From contig CAVQJU010000007.1 in the NCBI GenBank assembly GCA_963712905.1, forward strand, positions 248,001 to 312,000: a stretch of DNA of 64,000 bases. The letters are read 5' to 3'. The position numbers and the translations under genes were made by a program. Origin of the DNA: CAVQJU01 sp963712905. GTDB taxonomy: Bacteria > Acidobacteriota > Vicinamibacteria > Vicinamibacterales > CAVVIG01. Below the pieces are notes generated by a model. The model had not been told where the DNA came from, did not search any database, and was given only the letters and a program-made list of their open reading frames with translations. This document shows positions 45,145-52,929 of this stretch, piece after piece (the first letter of the stretch is position 1; each line of letters opens with the position of its first letter).

Positions 45145-47787
45145 CTATCGGTTTGCGAGCCACTGCGCGAGCGCGGGCGCCTGGCGCTCCCGAAGCGCGA
45201 TGCAGCTGTTGATGCGTTCGACGGTCTGTCCGAGCGTCCGCGAGGCGGACGGCAGCGGATGCACGGCGAAGAACGCCGTGATGTCGTCGCGCGACGCGGC
45301 GTCGCAGAACGAGCCGAGCGCGTTGATGAGCCCCGAGTCGCCTCCGAAGATCGTCACCTTGCTCTCGAGGTCCGACCAGTGCTGCTTGAGAAAGGCCCAC
45401 GTGCGCGGCCGGGCGGACTCCTGCATGAGGAACCGTGACAGGAATCCCGACGTGTCCTGGCTGCGCAGTTTCGACGTCAGCGCGTATTCGAGCGCGCGAT
45501 CGATAAGCGCCGGATCGCGGAATCGCGCGAGCGCGTACAGGTACCGGTAGTGCTCGTCGGGAGCCGTCGCCTTGTCGGCTGCGGCCAGCAAGGCGTCCTG
45601 CAGCGCGCGGTCGCCGTGTTCGGCCGCCACGGCGATGATTGCCGCTGCCAGCGTCGGGTCGAGAGGCGGTCCGCCGGCCAGCGTGCGGTCGAGAGCGGCG
45701 CGCGCGCGGGCCGCAAGGTCGGCGTCGCCACCGGTGGTCCCGAGCGTTTCGATCAGGGTGGCGCGCAGGGAGCGCTCCCCGTCGCCGTCGGCGGGCGCCG
45801 ATTCGAATCCGACCCGCCCGAACAGCGGGCCGAACAACTCCCGCACGAATCGTTCGAACGGGGCGCGCGTCGCGTCGGTGGTGAGGTAATCGTGGATGAA
45901 GTCGAGCCGGCCGGTGACGTTGCCGAGCACGCCCTCGGTGCGCTCGTTGCCGAAACCTGTCGCGAGCGTCAGGAATTCGCCGATGCCGTGGCGGCCGGCG
46001 CGCACCATCGCCCATTCGTCGCCGGCCAGCGACAGCCGCTCGGGAGCGGTCAGTACATCCAGCACGCGCGGAGCGAGGGCGCGAAGCGCCTCGGGGCTGT
46101 AGGCCGTGCGGTAGTACCCCTGCGCGCCGGCGTTGGCGAACACCCACGGGGCACACGTGCTCCCGTCGAGCGTCAGCGCCTGACGCGGCTGCGAGATCAC
46201 GGCGCATGAAAAGTTCGTCGCGCCTCCGCCCGCCGACGGCACGGACTTCATGCAGACCGGCACCTGCCAGCGTTCTGCGGATCCGTTCAGGAGCAGCGCC
46301 GGATCCTGGAAAAACCGCTGCTGCGCGGCGTCCACGTGCATCCGGTTGTCCCGGCACGCGGGCGCGACCTCGACCAGCGGCGCCCCCGGTTGATTCACGA
46401 AGGTCGGCAGAATCCTGTCCACGGGCTTGCCGGAAGCCGCCGTCATGGCGTTCCAGAAATCCTGGGACGTTCCGTTGCTGTACTCATGCGCCTGCAGATA
46501 GGCGTTGATGCCGTTCCGGAACGTCCCAGCGCCCAGGTAGTTCTCGAGCATCCGGAGAACCGCCGCGCCCTTCTCGTACGCGATCGCGTCGAACGCTTCG
46601 TCGATCTGCGCCGGCGTCTCGGCGGGCGCGTGAATCGGATGCGTCGATTTCAGGCCGTCGAAGCCGAGGGCCGCCTGCGTTTCGAGGGCCTCGTCCACGG
46701 GGATGTCCCAGTCAGGCCGCATCTCGGCCAGCGCGTGATTGGCCATCCACGTGGCAAACCCCTCGTTCAGCCAGATGTCGTCCCACCACTTCATCGTCAC
46801 AAGATCGCCAAACCACTGGTGGGCCATCTCGTGCGCGAGCACCGAGGCGATGCGTTTGCGCGCGGCGAGCGACGCGTCCTTCGAGTTCACGAGGAGGTCG
46901 GTCTCCCGGTAGAAGATGGCCGCCGTGTTCTCCATCGCCCCGGCCGCGAAATCCGGGACCGCCAGCATGTCGAGTTTGCCGAACGGGTATTTGATCGTGA
47001 AATACCGGTTGTAGAACGTCAGGATCTGGCCGGCCATCTCGAGCGCCGTGCGCCCCATCTCCTTCTTACCTTCCGTGGCGCAAATCCTGATCGGCACGCT
47101 CTCCGCGGAAGTCTCGAGGCACTCGAAACGGCCGACGGCGAGCGCCACCAGGTACGTGGACATCTTCGCCGTCGTCGAGAACTTCAGCGTATGGCGCCCG
47201 TCCGGCGCCGGCGTGTCGGAGATGATGCGCCCGTTCGAGATGGCCGTATCGGCCCGGTCGACGGTCAGGGAGACATCGAACGTCGCTTTCAGGGCGGGCT
47301 CGTCGAAACTTGGAAACGCGCGGCGCGCATCGGTGGCTTCGAGCTGCGTCACCGCGTGCCGCCGGCCCGACGCCTCCGTACTCAGATAGAACCCGCGCAG
47401 CTTGTCGTTCAGGATGCCGCCATACGTGATGTGGATATCCGCGGGCCCCGTCGGCAGCGCATTCGGTACCGTCAGCGTCGCGGTCTGCTGCGCCTCATTG
47501 AGTGACACGCTGGCCTTCTGCGTCGCTGAGCCGGCGGTAATCGTGACCTCGCGGAACGTGATCTCGATCGCGTGCAGGATGACGGTGCGGGTGGGCTGTT
47601 CGACCTGCACGCGGATGGTCTCGGTGCCGTCGAAACGCGCGCGCGCGAGATCGACCGTGAAGGCGAGGTCGTAGTGGCTCGGCACGACGCCCGGCGGCAG
47701 CCGATCCGCTCGGGCCGGCACGGCAAAGGTGAACACGGCGGCGCAGAGCGCGGCGATGACGCGGGCTGAAATGCGGCGAGATCGCAT
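45145..47787 (-). CDS. M1-family aminopeptidase (aminopeptidase N-like), secreted
   Basis: 880 residues from the ATG of MRSRRISARVIAALCAAVFTFAVPARA (signal peptide). The N-terminal beta domain reads PSHYDLAFTVDLARARFDGTETI. The exopeptidase motif FAAGAMENTAAIFYRE (GAMEN) is followed by the zinc site VLAHEMAHQWFGDLVTMKWWDDIWLNEGFATW (HExxH plus Glu 18 residues on). The helical C-terminal ERAP1-like domain spans about residues 530-880. It removes N-terminal residues from peptides in the periplasm. The gene is divergent from the cysteine-leader transcript. Confidence 0.95.
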   Translation of the reverse strand: MRSRRISARVIAALCAAVFTFAVPARADRLPPGVVPSHYDLAFTVDLARARFDGTETIRVQVEQPTRTVILHAIEITFREVTITAGSATQKASVSLNEAQQTATLTVPNALPTGPADIHITYGGILNDKLRGFYLSTEASGRRHAVTQLEATDARRAFPSFDEPALKATFDVSLTVDRADTAISNGRIISDTPAPDGRHTLKFSTTAKMSTYLVALAVGRFECLETSAESVPIRICATEGKKEMGRTALEMAGQILTFYNRYFTIKYPFGKLDMLAVPDFAAGAMENTAAIFYRETDLLVNSKDASLAARKRIASVLAHEMAHQWFGDLVTMKWWDDIWLNEGFATWMANHALAEMRPDWDIPVDEALETQAALGFDGLKSTHPIHAPAETPAQIDEAFDAIAYEKGAAVLRMLENYLGAGTFRNGINAYLQAHEYSNGTSQDFWNAMTAASGKPVDRILPTFVNQPGAPLVEVAPACRDNRMHVDAAQQRFFQDPALLLNGSAERWQVPVCMKSVPSAGGGATNFSCAVISQPRQALTLDGSTCAPWVFANAGAQGYYRTAYSPEALRALAPRVLDVLTAPERLSLAGDEWAMVRAGRHGIGEFLTLATGFGNERTEGVLGNVTGRLDFIHDYLTTDATRAPFERFVRELFGPLFGRVGFESAPADGDGERSLRATLIETLGTTGGDADLAARARAALDRTLAGGPPLDPTLAAAIIAVAAEHGDRALQDALLAAADKATAPDEHYRYLYALARFRDPALIDRALEYALTSKLRSQDTSGFLSRFLMQESARPRTWAFLKQHWSDLESKVTIFGGDSGLINALGSFCDAASRDDITAFFAVHPLPSASRTLGQTVERINSCIALRERQAPALAQWLANR

Positions 47788-47821
47788 ACATCCCCAGTGT
47801 AGCGGCAAACCACTGAAAGGC

Positions 47822-47851
47822 TTGACTTAGCGCGCAGGGCTCCGGTAAAAC
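47822..47851 (+). promoter_or_regulatory. Promoter of the cysteine-leader / siroheme synthase transcript
   Basis: TTGACT (47822-47827), 18 bases, TAAAAC (47846-47851). A transcription start near 47858 would lie inside the perfect palindrome GATCAC-C-GTGATC (47854-47866), which could be an operator. The leader start codon follows at 47876. Confidence 0.55.
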
Positions 47852-47875
47852 TAGATCACCGTGATCAGGGCGTCG

Positions 47876-47959
47876 ATGCGCGCATGTTGCTGCTGTTGTT
47901 GGGCTCCGTCGAGCCTCCGAGCCAGCGGACTGGTCGCACGTCGAATCCACGCACTCTAG
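47876..47959 (+). CDS. Cysteine-rich leader peptide (27 residues) of a transcription attenuator
   Basis: The ATG at 47876 is preceded by CAGGG five bases away. The peptide starts MRACCCCCWAPSS, using codons TGT TGC TGC TGT TGT for five consecutive cysteines (47885-47899), then Trp, and ends RRIHAL at a TAG (47957-47959). It is followed after 33 bases by an intrinsic terminator and then by siroheme synthase and sulfite/nitrite reductase genes. A run of codons for the end product of the regulated pathway is the signature of ribosome-mediated attenuation. Poly-cysteine upstream ORFs with such a role are known in mycobacteria. An overlapping Leu-rich frame beginning at 47884 has no stop and no ribosome site. 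Confidence 0.85.
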   Translation: MRACCCCCWAPSSLRASGLVARRIHAL

Positions 47960-48020
47960 CTCTTGTCAGAGCGGAGAGACCAGAAACCGAACGGCCCGGA
48001 AGGCATACGCTTTCCGGGCC
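47902..48020 (+). promoter_or_regulatory. Cysteine-responsive attenuator: competing antiterminator and terminator
   Basis: Segment A, GCCTCCGAGCC (47913-47923), can pair with segment B, GGCCCGGAAGGC (47993-48004), in ten base pairs with one bulged A and one A-C mismatch. Segment B is the 5' arm of the terminator, so the two pairings exclude each other. A ribosome stalled at the last Cys codons covers up to about 47912 and leaves segment A free (readthrough). A ribosome that finishes the leader covers segment A (termination). A small hairpin GGCTC/GAGCC (47902-47915) and a stem CTGGTC/GACCAG (47930-47935 with 47978-47983) enclosing GCTCT/AGAGC may act as pause or protector structures. Confidence 0.75.
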
Positions 48021-48026
48021 TTTTTT
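47993..48026 (+). terminator. Strong intrinsic terminator directly before the siroheme synthase start codon
   Basis: GGCCCGGAA pairs perfectly with TTCCGGGCC around a short loop and is followed by six T residues (48021-48026). The ATG of the next gene is at 48029, two bases after the T-run, so this terminator can only make sense as part of a regulated attenuator. Confidence 0.93.
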
Positions 48027-48028
48027 CT

Positions 48029-49489
48029 ATGTTGCTGCCACTATTTTTGAACCTCGCCGGCCGCCGCGTCGTGCTCGTCGGCGGCGGGCCCGTCGCCGCG
48101 GCCAAGCTGCAGCAGCTGCTGGCTGCCCGGGCGTCGGTCTGCGTGGTGGCCCCGCAGGTGGCGCCGGCCATTGACGAGGCGGTCGCCGGCGGCGCGGGCG
48201 GGTGCAGCATTCTGCGGCGCGAGTTCGCGCCCGCCGACTTGGACGGGGCGTGGCTCGTGGTCGCCGCGGCAACACCCGAGGTGAACCGCGCGGTGGCCCA
48301 GGCCGCAGAGGAGCGGCGTCTCTTCGTCAACGCGGTCGACGATCCGGCCAACGCGTCCGCCTATCTCAGCGGCGTGATCCGGCGCGAGGGCTTCACGCTG
48401 GCCATTTCGTCAAACGGCGAGGCGCCCGGCCTGACGGCCCTGTTGCGCCAGGGGCTCGACGAACTGCTGCCGCGCCGTGAGCTCGCCAGATGGTTGCGCG
48501 AGGCGCGCGTCCAACGGCGTCGCTGGAAGGCGGAGGGCGTGCCGATGGACCAACGGCGGCCGCTGCTGCTCGAGGCCATCAACCAGCTGTACACCGTCCG
48601 TAGCGTCCGCCTTCCGCCTTCGCGGAACGCTTCGGCGGACCGCCATAGCCTTGGCGACGGCGGTCAGGACGTCCGGCTCAAGCCGGACGCTACGAATGTC
48701 AGGGACCCGCAGGTCTCGCTCGTCGGTGCGGGGCCCGGCGATCCCGCGCTGCTGACGCGCAAGGCGATTGCGTGCCTGCGCGCGGCCGATCTTGTCCTGT
48801 ACGACGCGCTCATCGACGAGCGGATCCTCCGGTATGCGCGGCACGCGCAGCGGTTCTTCGTCGGCAAGCGCGCAGGACGGCATGCGCTCACGCAGGACCG
48901 GATCAATGCGCTGATGATTCGCGCCGCGCGCCGCGGCCGCCGCGTCGTGCGCCTGAAAGGCGGCGACCCGTTCGTGCTCGGACGGGGTGGCGAGGAGGCG
49001 CTTGCGCTGGGCGCGGCAGGCGTCCGCTGCGACGTGGTGCCGGGCATCACCAGCGCGATCGCGGCACCCGCACTCGCCGGCATTCCGGTCACGCATCGCG
49101 GCCTCGCATCCGGCTTCCTCGTCGTCAGCGGACACGATGAGCAGACGTTCGCGACCGCCGCGGGCGCGGTCGCGCCGAACAGCGTGACGCTGGTCGTCCT
49201 GATGGGCATGGCGAGGCTCACCCCGCTGGCGGGCCAGTTGATTGCGCGCGGCTGGACGGCCGGCACGCCGGCCGCCGTCGTGGTCGGCGCCTCGACGCCG
49301 GCGCAGCGGGCATGGCGCGGCACGCTCGGCGACATGGCCGGCGGACAGGTGACGCTCGCAGCCGAGAGCGGCACCCCTGGCACCGTCGTGATCGGGGAAG
49401 TAGTATCAGTGGCGGACGAGACGCGGTTCGAATCCGGCACTCCGGGGACAGCAGACAGTACAGAGAGGGCTTATGTCAGCCGTCGATGA
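48029..49489 (+). CDS. cysG: Siroheme synthase: precorrin-2 dehydrogenase fused to uroporphyrinogen-III C-methyltransferase
   Basis: 486 residues from ATG (MLLPLFLNLAGRRVVLVGGGPVAAAK). Residues 1-150 form the NAD-binding dehydrogenase/ferrochelatase part (GGGPVAAAK, VAAATPEVNRAVAQAAEERRLFVNAVDDP). Residues about 230-480 form the SAM-dependent methyltransferase (SLVGAGPGDPALLTRKAIACLRAADLVLYD, RLKGGDPFVLGRGGEE, VPGITSAIAAPALAGIPVTHRG). The domains are joined by a linker, VRSVRLPPSRNASADRHS...VRLKPDAT, encoded by a palindromic intergenic-type repeat (48600-48693). It makes siroheme, the cofactor of the reductase gene that overlaps its end by 17 bases. Expression is predicted to be under the upstream cysteine attenuator. 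Confidence 0.93.
   Translation: MLLPLFLNLAGRRVVLVGGGPVAAAKLQQLLAARASVCVVAPQVAPAIDEAVAGGAGGCSILRREFAPADLDGAWLVVAAATPEVNRAVAQAAEERRLFVNAVDDPANASAYLSGVIRREGFTLAISSNGEAPGLTALLRQGLDELLPRRELARWLREARVQRRRWKAEGVPMDQRRPLLLEAINQLYTVRSVRLPPSRNASADRHSLGDGGQDVRLKPDATNVRDPQVSLVGAGPGDPALLTRKAIACLRAADLVLYDALIDERILRYARHAQRFFVGKRAGRHALTQDRINALMIRAARRGRRVVRLKGGDPFVLGRGGEEALALGAAGVRCDVVPGITSAIAAPALAGIPVTHRGLASGFLVVSGHDEQTFATAAGAVAPNSVTLVVLMGMARLTPLAGQLIARGWTAGTPAAVVVGASTPAQRAWRGTLGDMAGGQVTLAAESGTPGTVVIGEVVSVADETRFESGTPGTADSTERAYVSRR
48600..48693. repeat. GTAGCGTCC...CTAC palindromic element embedded in the siroheme synthase linker
   Basis: Starts GTAGCGTCCGCC and ends GTCCGGCTCAAGCCGGAC plus GCTAC, with internal GGCGGAC/GCCTT palindromic blocks. 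It has the same ends as intergenic copies at 24828, 29812 and 55771 but here is read through in frame without a stop, encoding about 31 residues. Confidence 0.85.
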
Positions 49490-51308
49490 TCAAACCACTT
49501 ACGGCCGTGCGCGGCTGTCGTTTGCCAAGCAGGCCGATATCGACGAGTTCGTCAACGTGCTCGGCCAGTACGAGCGCGGGGAAATCACGCCCGATCAGTG
49601 GCGCGTGTTCCGGCTGGTGCGCGGCACCTACGGACAGCGTCAGGCCGAAGACGCACAGATGCTGCGCATCAAGATCCCCCAGGGCCTGCTGACGACGTCC
49701 CAGCTGCATGCCCTGGCCGAGGTCGGCGAGAAGTATTCGCGCGGGTTCGGCCACATCACGACCCGGCAGAACGTGCAGTTTCATTTCGTGAAGCTCCACG
49801 ACGTCGAGCCCGCGATGCGACAGCTGGCCGACACCGGTCTGACGACGCGCGAGGCCTGCGGCAACTCGGTGCGGAACATCACCGGCTGCCCGTATGCGGG
49901 CGTGTCGGCGGATGAACATTTCGACATTACGCCCTATGCCGAGGAGTTGACGCGCTTCCTGCTGCGGCATCGGCTGTCCGGCGTGCTCCCGCGGAAGTTC
50001 AAGATCGCGTTCGAAGGATGCACCGTCGATCACATCGCCACGGGCATCAACGATCTGGCGTTCACGGCGGCGCTCGGCCCGGGCGGCGGGCGCGGGTTCC
50101 GCGTCACGGCCGGCGGCGGCACCGCGCTGATGTGCACCGAGGGCGCGGTGATTCACGAGTTCCTGCCGACCTCGGAAATCTTCCGCGTGGCCGAAGCGAT
50201 TCTGCGCGTGTTCCATCGCTACGGCGATTACCAGCACAAGCAGCGCAATCGCATGAAGTTCATGATCAAGTCGCTCGGCTGGGCGCGGTGGCGCGACGAG
50301 TACGACCGCGAGCTGGCCGGCATCCGGCTGCGCGGCGAGGTGCCGACGCTCGAAATCGACACGCCGGCCGACGAGGTCATGCCGAACGTGCCGCGTTCCG
50401 AGTCGCCGTCGACGGTCGAGATTACCGCGCGCGTCAGCGCGGGCCGGGTCAAGGGGCCGGGCATCATGCCGGTGGTGATCCCGGTGCTGAACAGCCGCGA
50501 CGAGGATTACTCGCGCTGGCGCGCGTCGAACGTGCGGGCGCAGAAGCAATTCGGCTACGCGATCGTCGAAGCCACGGTGCCGCTCGGCGATATGACGAGC
50601 GCGCAGATGCGGGTCATCGGGGATCTCGCGAAGGCCTACGGCGACGGCACCGTCCGCGTCACGATGGATCAGAACCTGGTGTTCCGGTGGGTGAAGTCCG
50701 GTGACGTGCGTGCGCTGTACGCCCGCCTCGCCGCGGCAGGACTCGGGCTCGCGGATGCCGGTTCGGTTGCCGACGTCGCGAGCTGCCCGGGCGCCGAATC
50801 GTGCCGGCTCGCGGTGACGCAGTCGCGCGGGTTGGGCCGTCTGCTCGAAGACCATCTCCGGAGCCGTCCCGACCTGATCGCGGCGGCCGATGGCGCGCGC
50901 ATCAAGATCAGCGGATGCCCGAACGGCTGCGGCCAGCATCACATCGCGACGATTGGCTTCCAGGGCAGTGTTCGCCGGATCGGCGGGCGCCCCGTCCCTC
51001 AGTACTTCGTCATGGTGGGCGGCGGAACGGAACACGGCGGCGCCTCGTTCGGCCGCCTGGCCGCCAAGATTCCCGCGCGGCGGATTCCCGACGTGGTCGA
51101 TCGGCTGATCGAGATGTACGGGCGCGAGAAGAACGAAGGGGAGTCCGCGACGTCGTTTTTCGGGCGCGTCAGCGTGGAGCGAGTGCGCCTCACGCTGGCC
51201 GATCTGGAGCGAATGACGGCCGCCGACGCGGTGCCCGACGACTTCGTGGATCTGGCCGAGTCGGCCGAGTTCGCGCCCGTCGTCATGGACGGAGAGTGCT
51301 CGGCCTAG
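49473..51308 (+). CDS. Ferredoxin-type sulfite/nitrite reductase (siroheme, 4Fe-4S)
   Basis: 611 residues, starting within the end of the siroheme synthase gene. It has two ferredoxin-like half-domains and two reductase half-domains: RFGHITTRQNVQFHFVKL, NSVRNITGCPYAGV, and the second-half cofactor motif CPGAESCRLAVTQSR (C-x5-C) plus KISGCPNGCGQHHIATIGF (C-x3-C) that binds the 4Fe-4S cluster and siroheme. The family includes assimilatory nitrite (NirA) and sulfite (Sir) reductases, which cannot be told apart by eye. The poly-Cys leader favours sulfite reduction to sulfide for cysteine synthesis. Six-electron donor would be ferredoxin. A GGTCC repeat follows the TAG stop. Confidence 0.92.
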   Translation: MSAVDDQTTYGRARLSFAKQADIDEFVNVLGQYERGEITPDQWRVFRLVRGTYGQRQAEDAQMLRIKIPQGLLTTSQLHALAEVGEKYSRGFGHITTRQNVQFHFVKLHDVEPAMRQLADTGLTTREACGNSVRNITGCPYAGVSADEHFDITPYAEELTRFLLRHRLSGVLPRKFKIAFEGCTVDHIATGINDLAFTAALGPGGGRGFRVTAGGGTALMCTEGAVIHEFLPTSEIFRVAEAILRVFHRYGDYQHKQRNRMKFMIKSLGWARWRDEYDRELAGIRLRGEVPTLEIDTPADEVMPNVPRSESPSTVEITARVSAGRVKGPGIMPVVIPVLNSRDEDYSRWRASNVRAQKQFGYAIVEATVPLGDMTSAQMRVIGDLAKAYGDGTVRVTMDQNLVFRWVKSGDVRALYARLAAAGLGLADAGSVADVASCPGAESCRLAVTQSRGLGRLLEDHLRSRPDLIAAADGARIKISGCPNGCGQHHIATIGFQGSVRRIGGRPVPQYFVMVGGGTEHGGASFGRLAAKIPARRIPDVVDRLIEMYGREKNEGESATSFFGRVSVERVRLTLADLERMTAADAVPDDFVDLAESAEFAPVVMDGECSA

Positions 51309-51430
51309 ACAAGAGGTCCAAGAGGTCCAAGAGGTCCCAAAGGTCCGAGGGGTCCAAGAGGTCCGAGGGGTCCAAGAGGTCCCAGGGTCCGGACCTCTCG
51401 GACTTCTCGGACTCTGGACCTCTCGGACCC
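51309..51430. repeat. 9-base GGTCCAAGA tandem and inverted repeat
   Basis: About ten degenerate nine-base units (AGAGGTCCA, GAGGGGTCC) run from 51309 to about 51390, followed by their inverse (GGACCTCTCGGACTTCTCGG, 51390-51430). The whole forms a long hairpin just after the reductase stop and just before the riboswitch promoter. It may insulate the two transcripts. A related nine-base array lies inside uvrA. Confidence 0.9.
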
Positions 51431-51438
51431 GGCTTTGG

Positions 51439-51444
51439 TATAGT
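51439..51444 (+). promoter_or_regulatory. Candidate -10 (TATAGT) for the riboswitch transcript
   Basis: TATAGT preceded by TTTGG lies about 26 bases before the aptamer P1 stem. Any -35 would fall in the GGTCC repeat and is not recognisable. Confidence 0.45.
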
Positions 51445-51469
51445 CGTCGGAACAACTGAATACGCTCTG

Positions 51470-51601
51470 CTTATCAAGAGTGGCTGAGGGACAGGCCCGA
51501 CGAAGCCACGGCAACCACGCGAGGCTTTCAAGAAGCACCCCGCTCGCGGTTAGGTGCCAATTCCTGCCTTCTCACGAACGCCGTGAGGAAGGGGAGATAA
51601 G
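51470..51601 (+). ncRNA. SAM-I (S-box) riboswitch aptamer
   Basis: P1 closes with CTTATC (51470-51475) and GATAAG (51596-51601). The internal consensus is followed closely: AAGAG, GTGGCTGAGGGACAGGCCC with partner GAAGCCAC (P2 and kink-turn region), GGCAACC, then a P3 stem built on GCGAG/CTCGC, GGTGCCAATTCCTG and a P4 hairpin (CTTCTCAC/GTGAGGAAG). No terminator follows. Instead CAACCTC (51622-51628) is complementary to GAGGTTG (51677-51683), which includes the ribosome-binding site of the next gene, so translational control is plausible. Confidence 0.93.
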
Positions 51602-51684
51602 GGAACCTTGCACCACCGTCCCAACCTCTCACATTTTGTCGTCTCAGGCACAACAGAGCCGGGGTGTGCGATCGGGGAGGTTGT

Positions 51685-52929
51685 GTGAGCGCACTCATCG
51701 GACTGCAGTGTCATCTCTGTAAGGCCCAATTTCCGGCGGAAGCCCTCTGGGCCTGCGAAAAATGTCTTGGCCCGCTCGAGCCGATCTACGACTACGCCGC
51801 CGTGACGATCACGCGCGAGGAGATCGAGCGGCGTCCGAAGAATCTCTGGCGCTACCGCGAGCTCCTGCCGATCACCGGTGAACCGCGCACCGGCTTCAAC
51901 TCCGGCTTCACGCCGCTCGTTCGCTGCACGCGCCTGGCCGAGCGCCTCGGCCTGAGCGAGCTGTACATCAAAGACGACTCGGTCAACCATCCCACGCTTT
52001 CCTACAAGGATCGCGTGGTGTCGGTTGCCGCCACCCGTGCGCTCGAACTCGGCTTCGACGTGCTCGCGTGCGCGTCCACGGGCAACCTCGCCAACAGCGT
52101 CGCGGCGCACGCCGCGCGTCTCGGCGTCGAGTGCTGCGTGTTCATCCCGGACAACCTCGAGGCCGGAAAGCTTCTCGGCTCGGCGGTCTATCGGCCGACG
52201 ATCCTCGCGATTGCCGGTAACTACGACGATGTGAACCGGCTGTGCACGCAAGTCGGGGACCGGTACGGCTGGGGCTTCGTGAACATCAACCTGCGCGCCT
52301 ACTACGCGGAAGGCGCGAAGACGATGGGCTTCGAAATTGTCGAGCAGCTCGGATGGCGCTATCCGGACCATGTGGTCTCGCCGGTCGCGGGCGGAACGCT
52401 CCTGCCGCGCATCCTGCGCGGGTTCCGCGAGCTCAGGGAAGTGGGCCTCGCGCAGGGCGAACTGCCGCACGTGCACGCGGCGCAGGCGGCCGGCTGCGCG
52501 CCGGTCGTCAACGCGCTGAACGACGGTCTCGACTATCCGGAACCCGTGAGGCCCGACACCATCGCCAAGTCGATCGCGATCGGCAACCCGGCCGACGGTT
52601 TTCAGGTCATCGAAGCCGTGCGGTCGACGGGCGGCGCCGGCGCGGCCGTCAGCGACAAGCAGATCCTGGACGCGATTCAGCTGCTGGCCGAAACAGAAGG
52701 CATCTTCACCGAGCCGGCGGGCGGGACGACGCTGGCCGCCACGATCGATCTCGTGCGCCGCGGCGTGATCGAGCCGGACGAATCGGTGGTCGTCTGCGTG
52801 ACGGGGAACGGCTACAAGACCGCCGAGGTGATGGCGGACCGCCTGCTGTCGCCCGTCAACCTGGGCAAGTCGTTCAAGCAGTTCGAAGCGTGGCTGGAAA
52901 CGAGGAAAGCGTCAGCGACGCCGGCGTGA
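51685..52929 (+). CDS. thrC: Threonine synthase-family PLP enzyme with N-terminal zinc ribbon
   Basis: 414 residues from a GTG at 51685, four bases after GGGGAGG. The N-terminus has two CxxC pairs (LQCHLCKAQ and WACEKCLGPLEP), a rubredoxin-like zinc ribbon found in one threonine synthase subgroup. The PLP lysine is in HPTLSYKDRVVSVAATRALE, the phosphate-binding loop resembles CASTGNLANSVAAHAARLG, and SPVAGGTLLPRILRGF and EPAGGTTLAATI complete the fold-type II core. It should convert O-phosphohomoserine to threonine. Its control by a SAM riboswitch is unexpected, because O-phosphohomoserine or its precursor homoserine is also the branch point to methionine. It overlaps the convergent HtrA gene tail-to-tail by 18 bases. 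Confidence 0.88.
   Translation: MSALIGLQCHLCKAQFPAEALWACEKCLGPLEPIYDYAAVTITREEIERRPKNLWRYRELLPITGEPRTGFNSGFTPLVRCTRLAERLGLSELYIKDDSVNHPTLSYKDRVVSVAATRALELGFDVLACASTGNLANSVAAHAARLGVECCVFIPDNLEAGKLLGSAVYRPTILAIAGNYDDVNRLCTQVGDRYGWGFVNINLRAYYAEGAKTMGFEIVEQLGWRYPDHVVSPVAGGTLLPRILRGFRELREVGLAQGELPHVHAAQAAGCAPVVNALNDGLDYPEPVRPDTIAKSIAIGNPADGFQVIEAVRSTGGAGAAVSDKQILDAIQLLAETEGIFTEPAGGTTLAATIDLVRRGVIEPDESVVVCVTGNGYKTAEVMADRLLSPVNLGKSFKQFEAWLETRKASATPA

Noticed and set aside
47884..48174. Leu-rich reading frame (MLLLLLGSVE) overlapping the leader region
   Set aside because: It has no ribosome-binding site, runs through the terminator into the siroheme synthase gene out of frame, and Leu makes no sense for this operon; the Cys frame two codons earlier has a start, a Shine-Dalgarno site and a stop.
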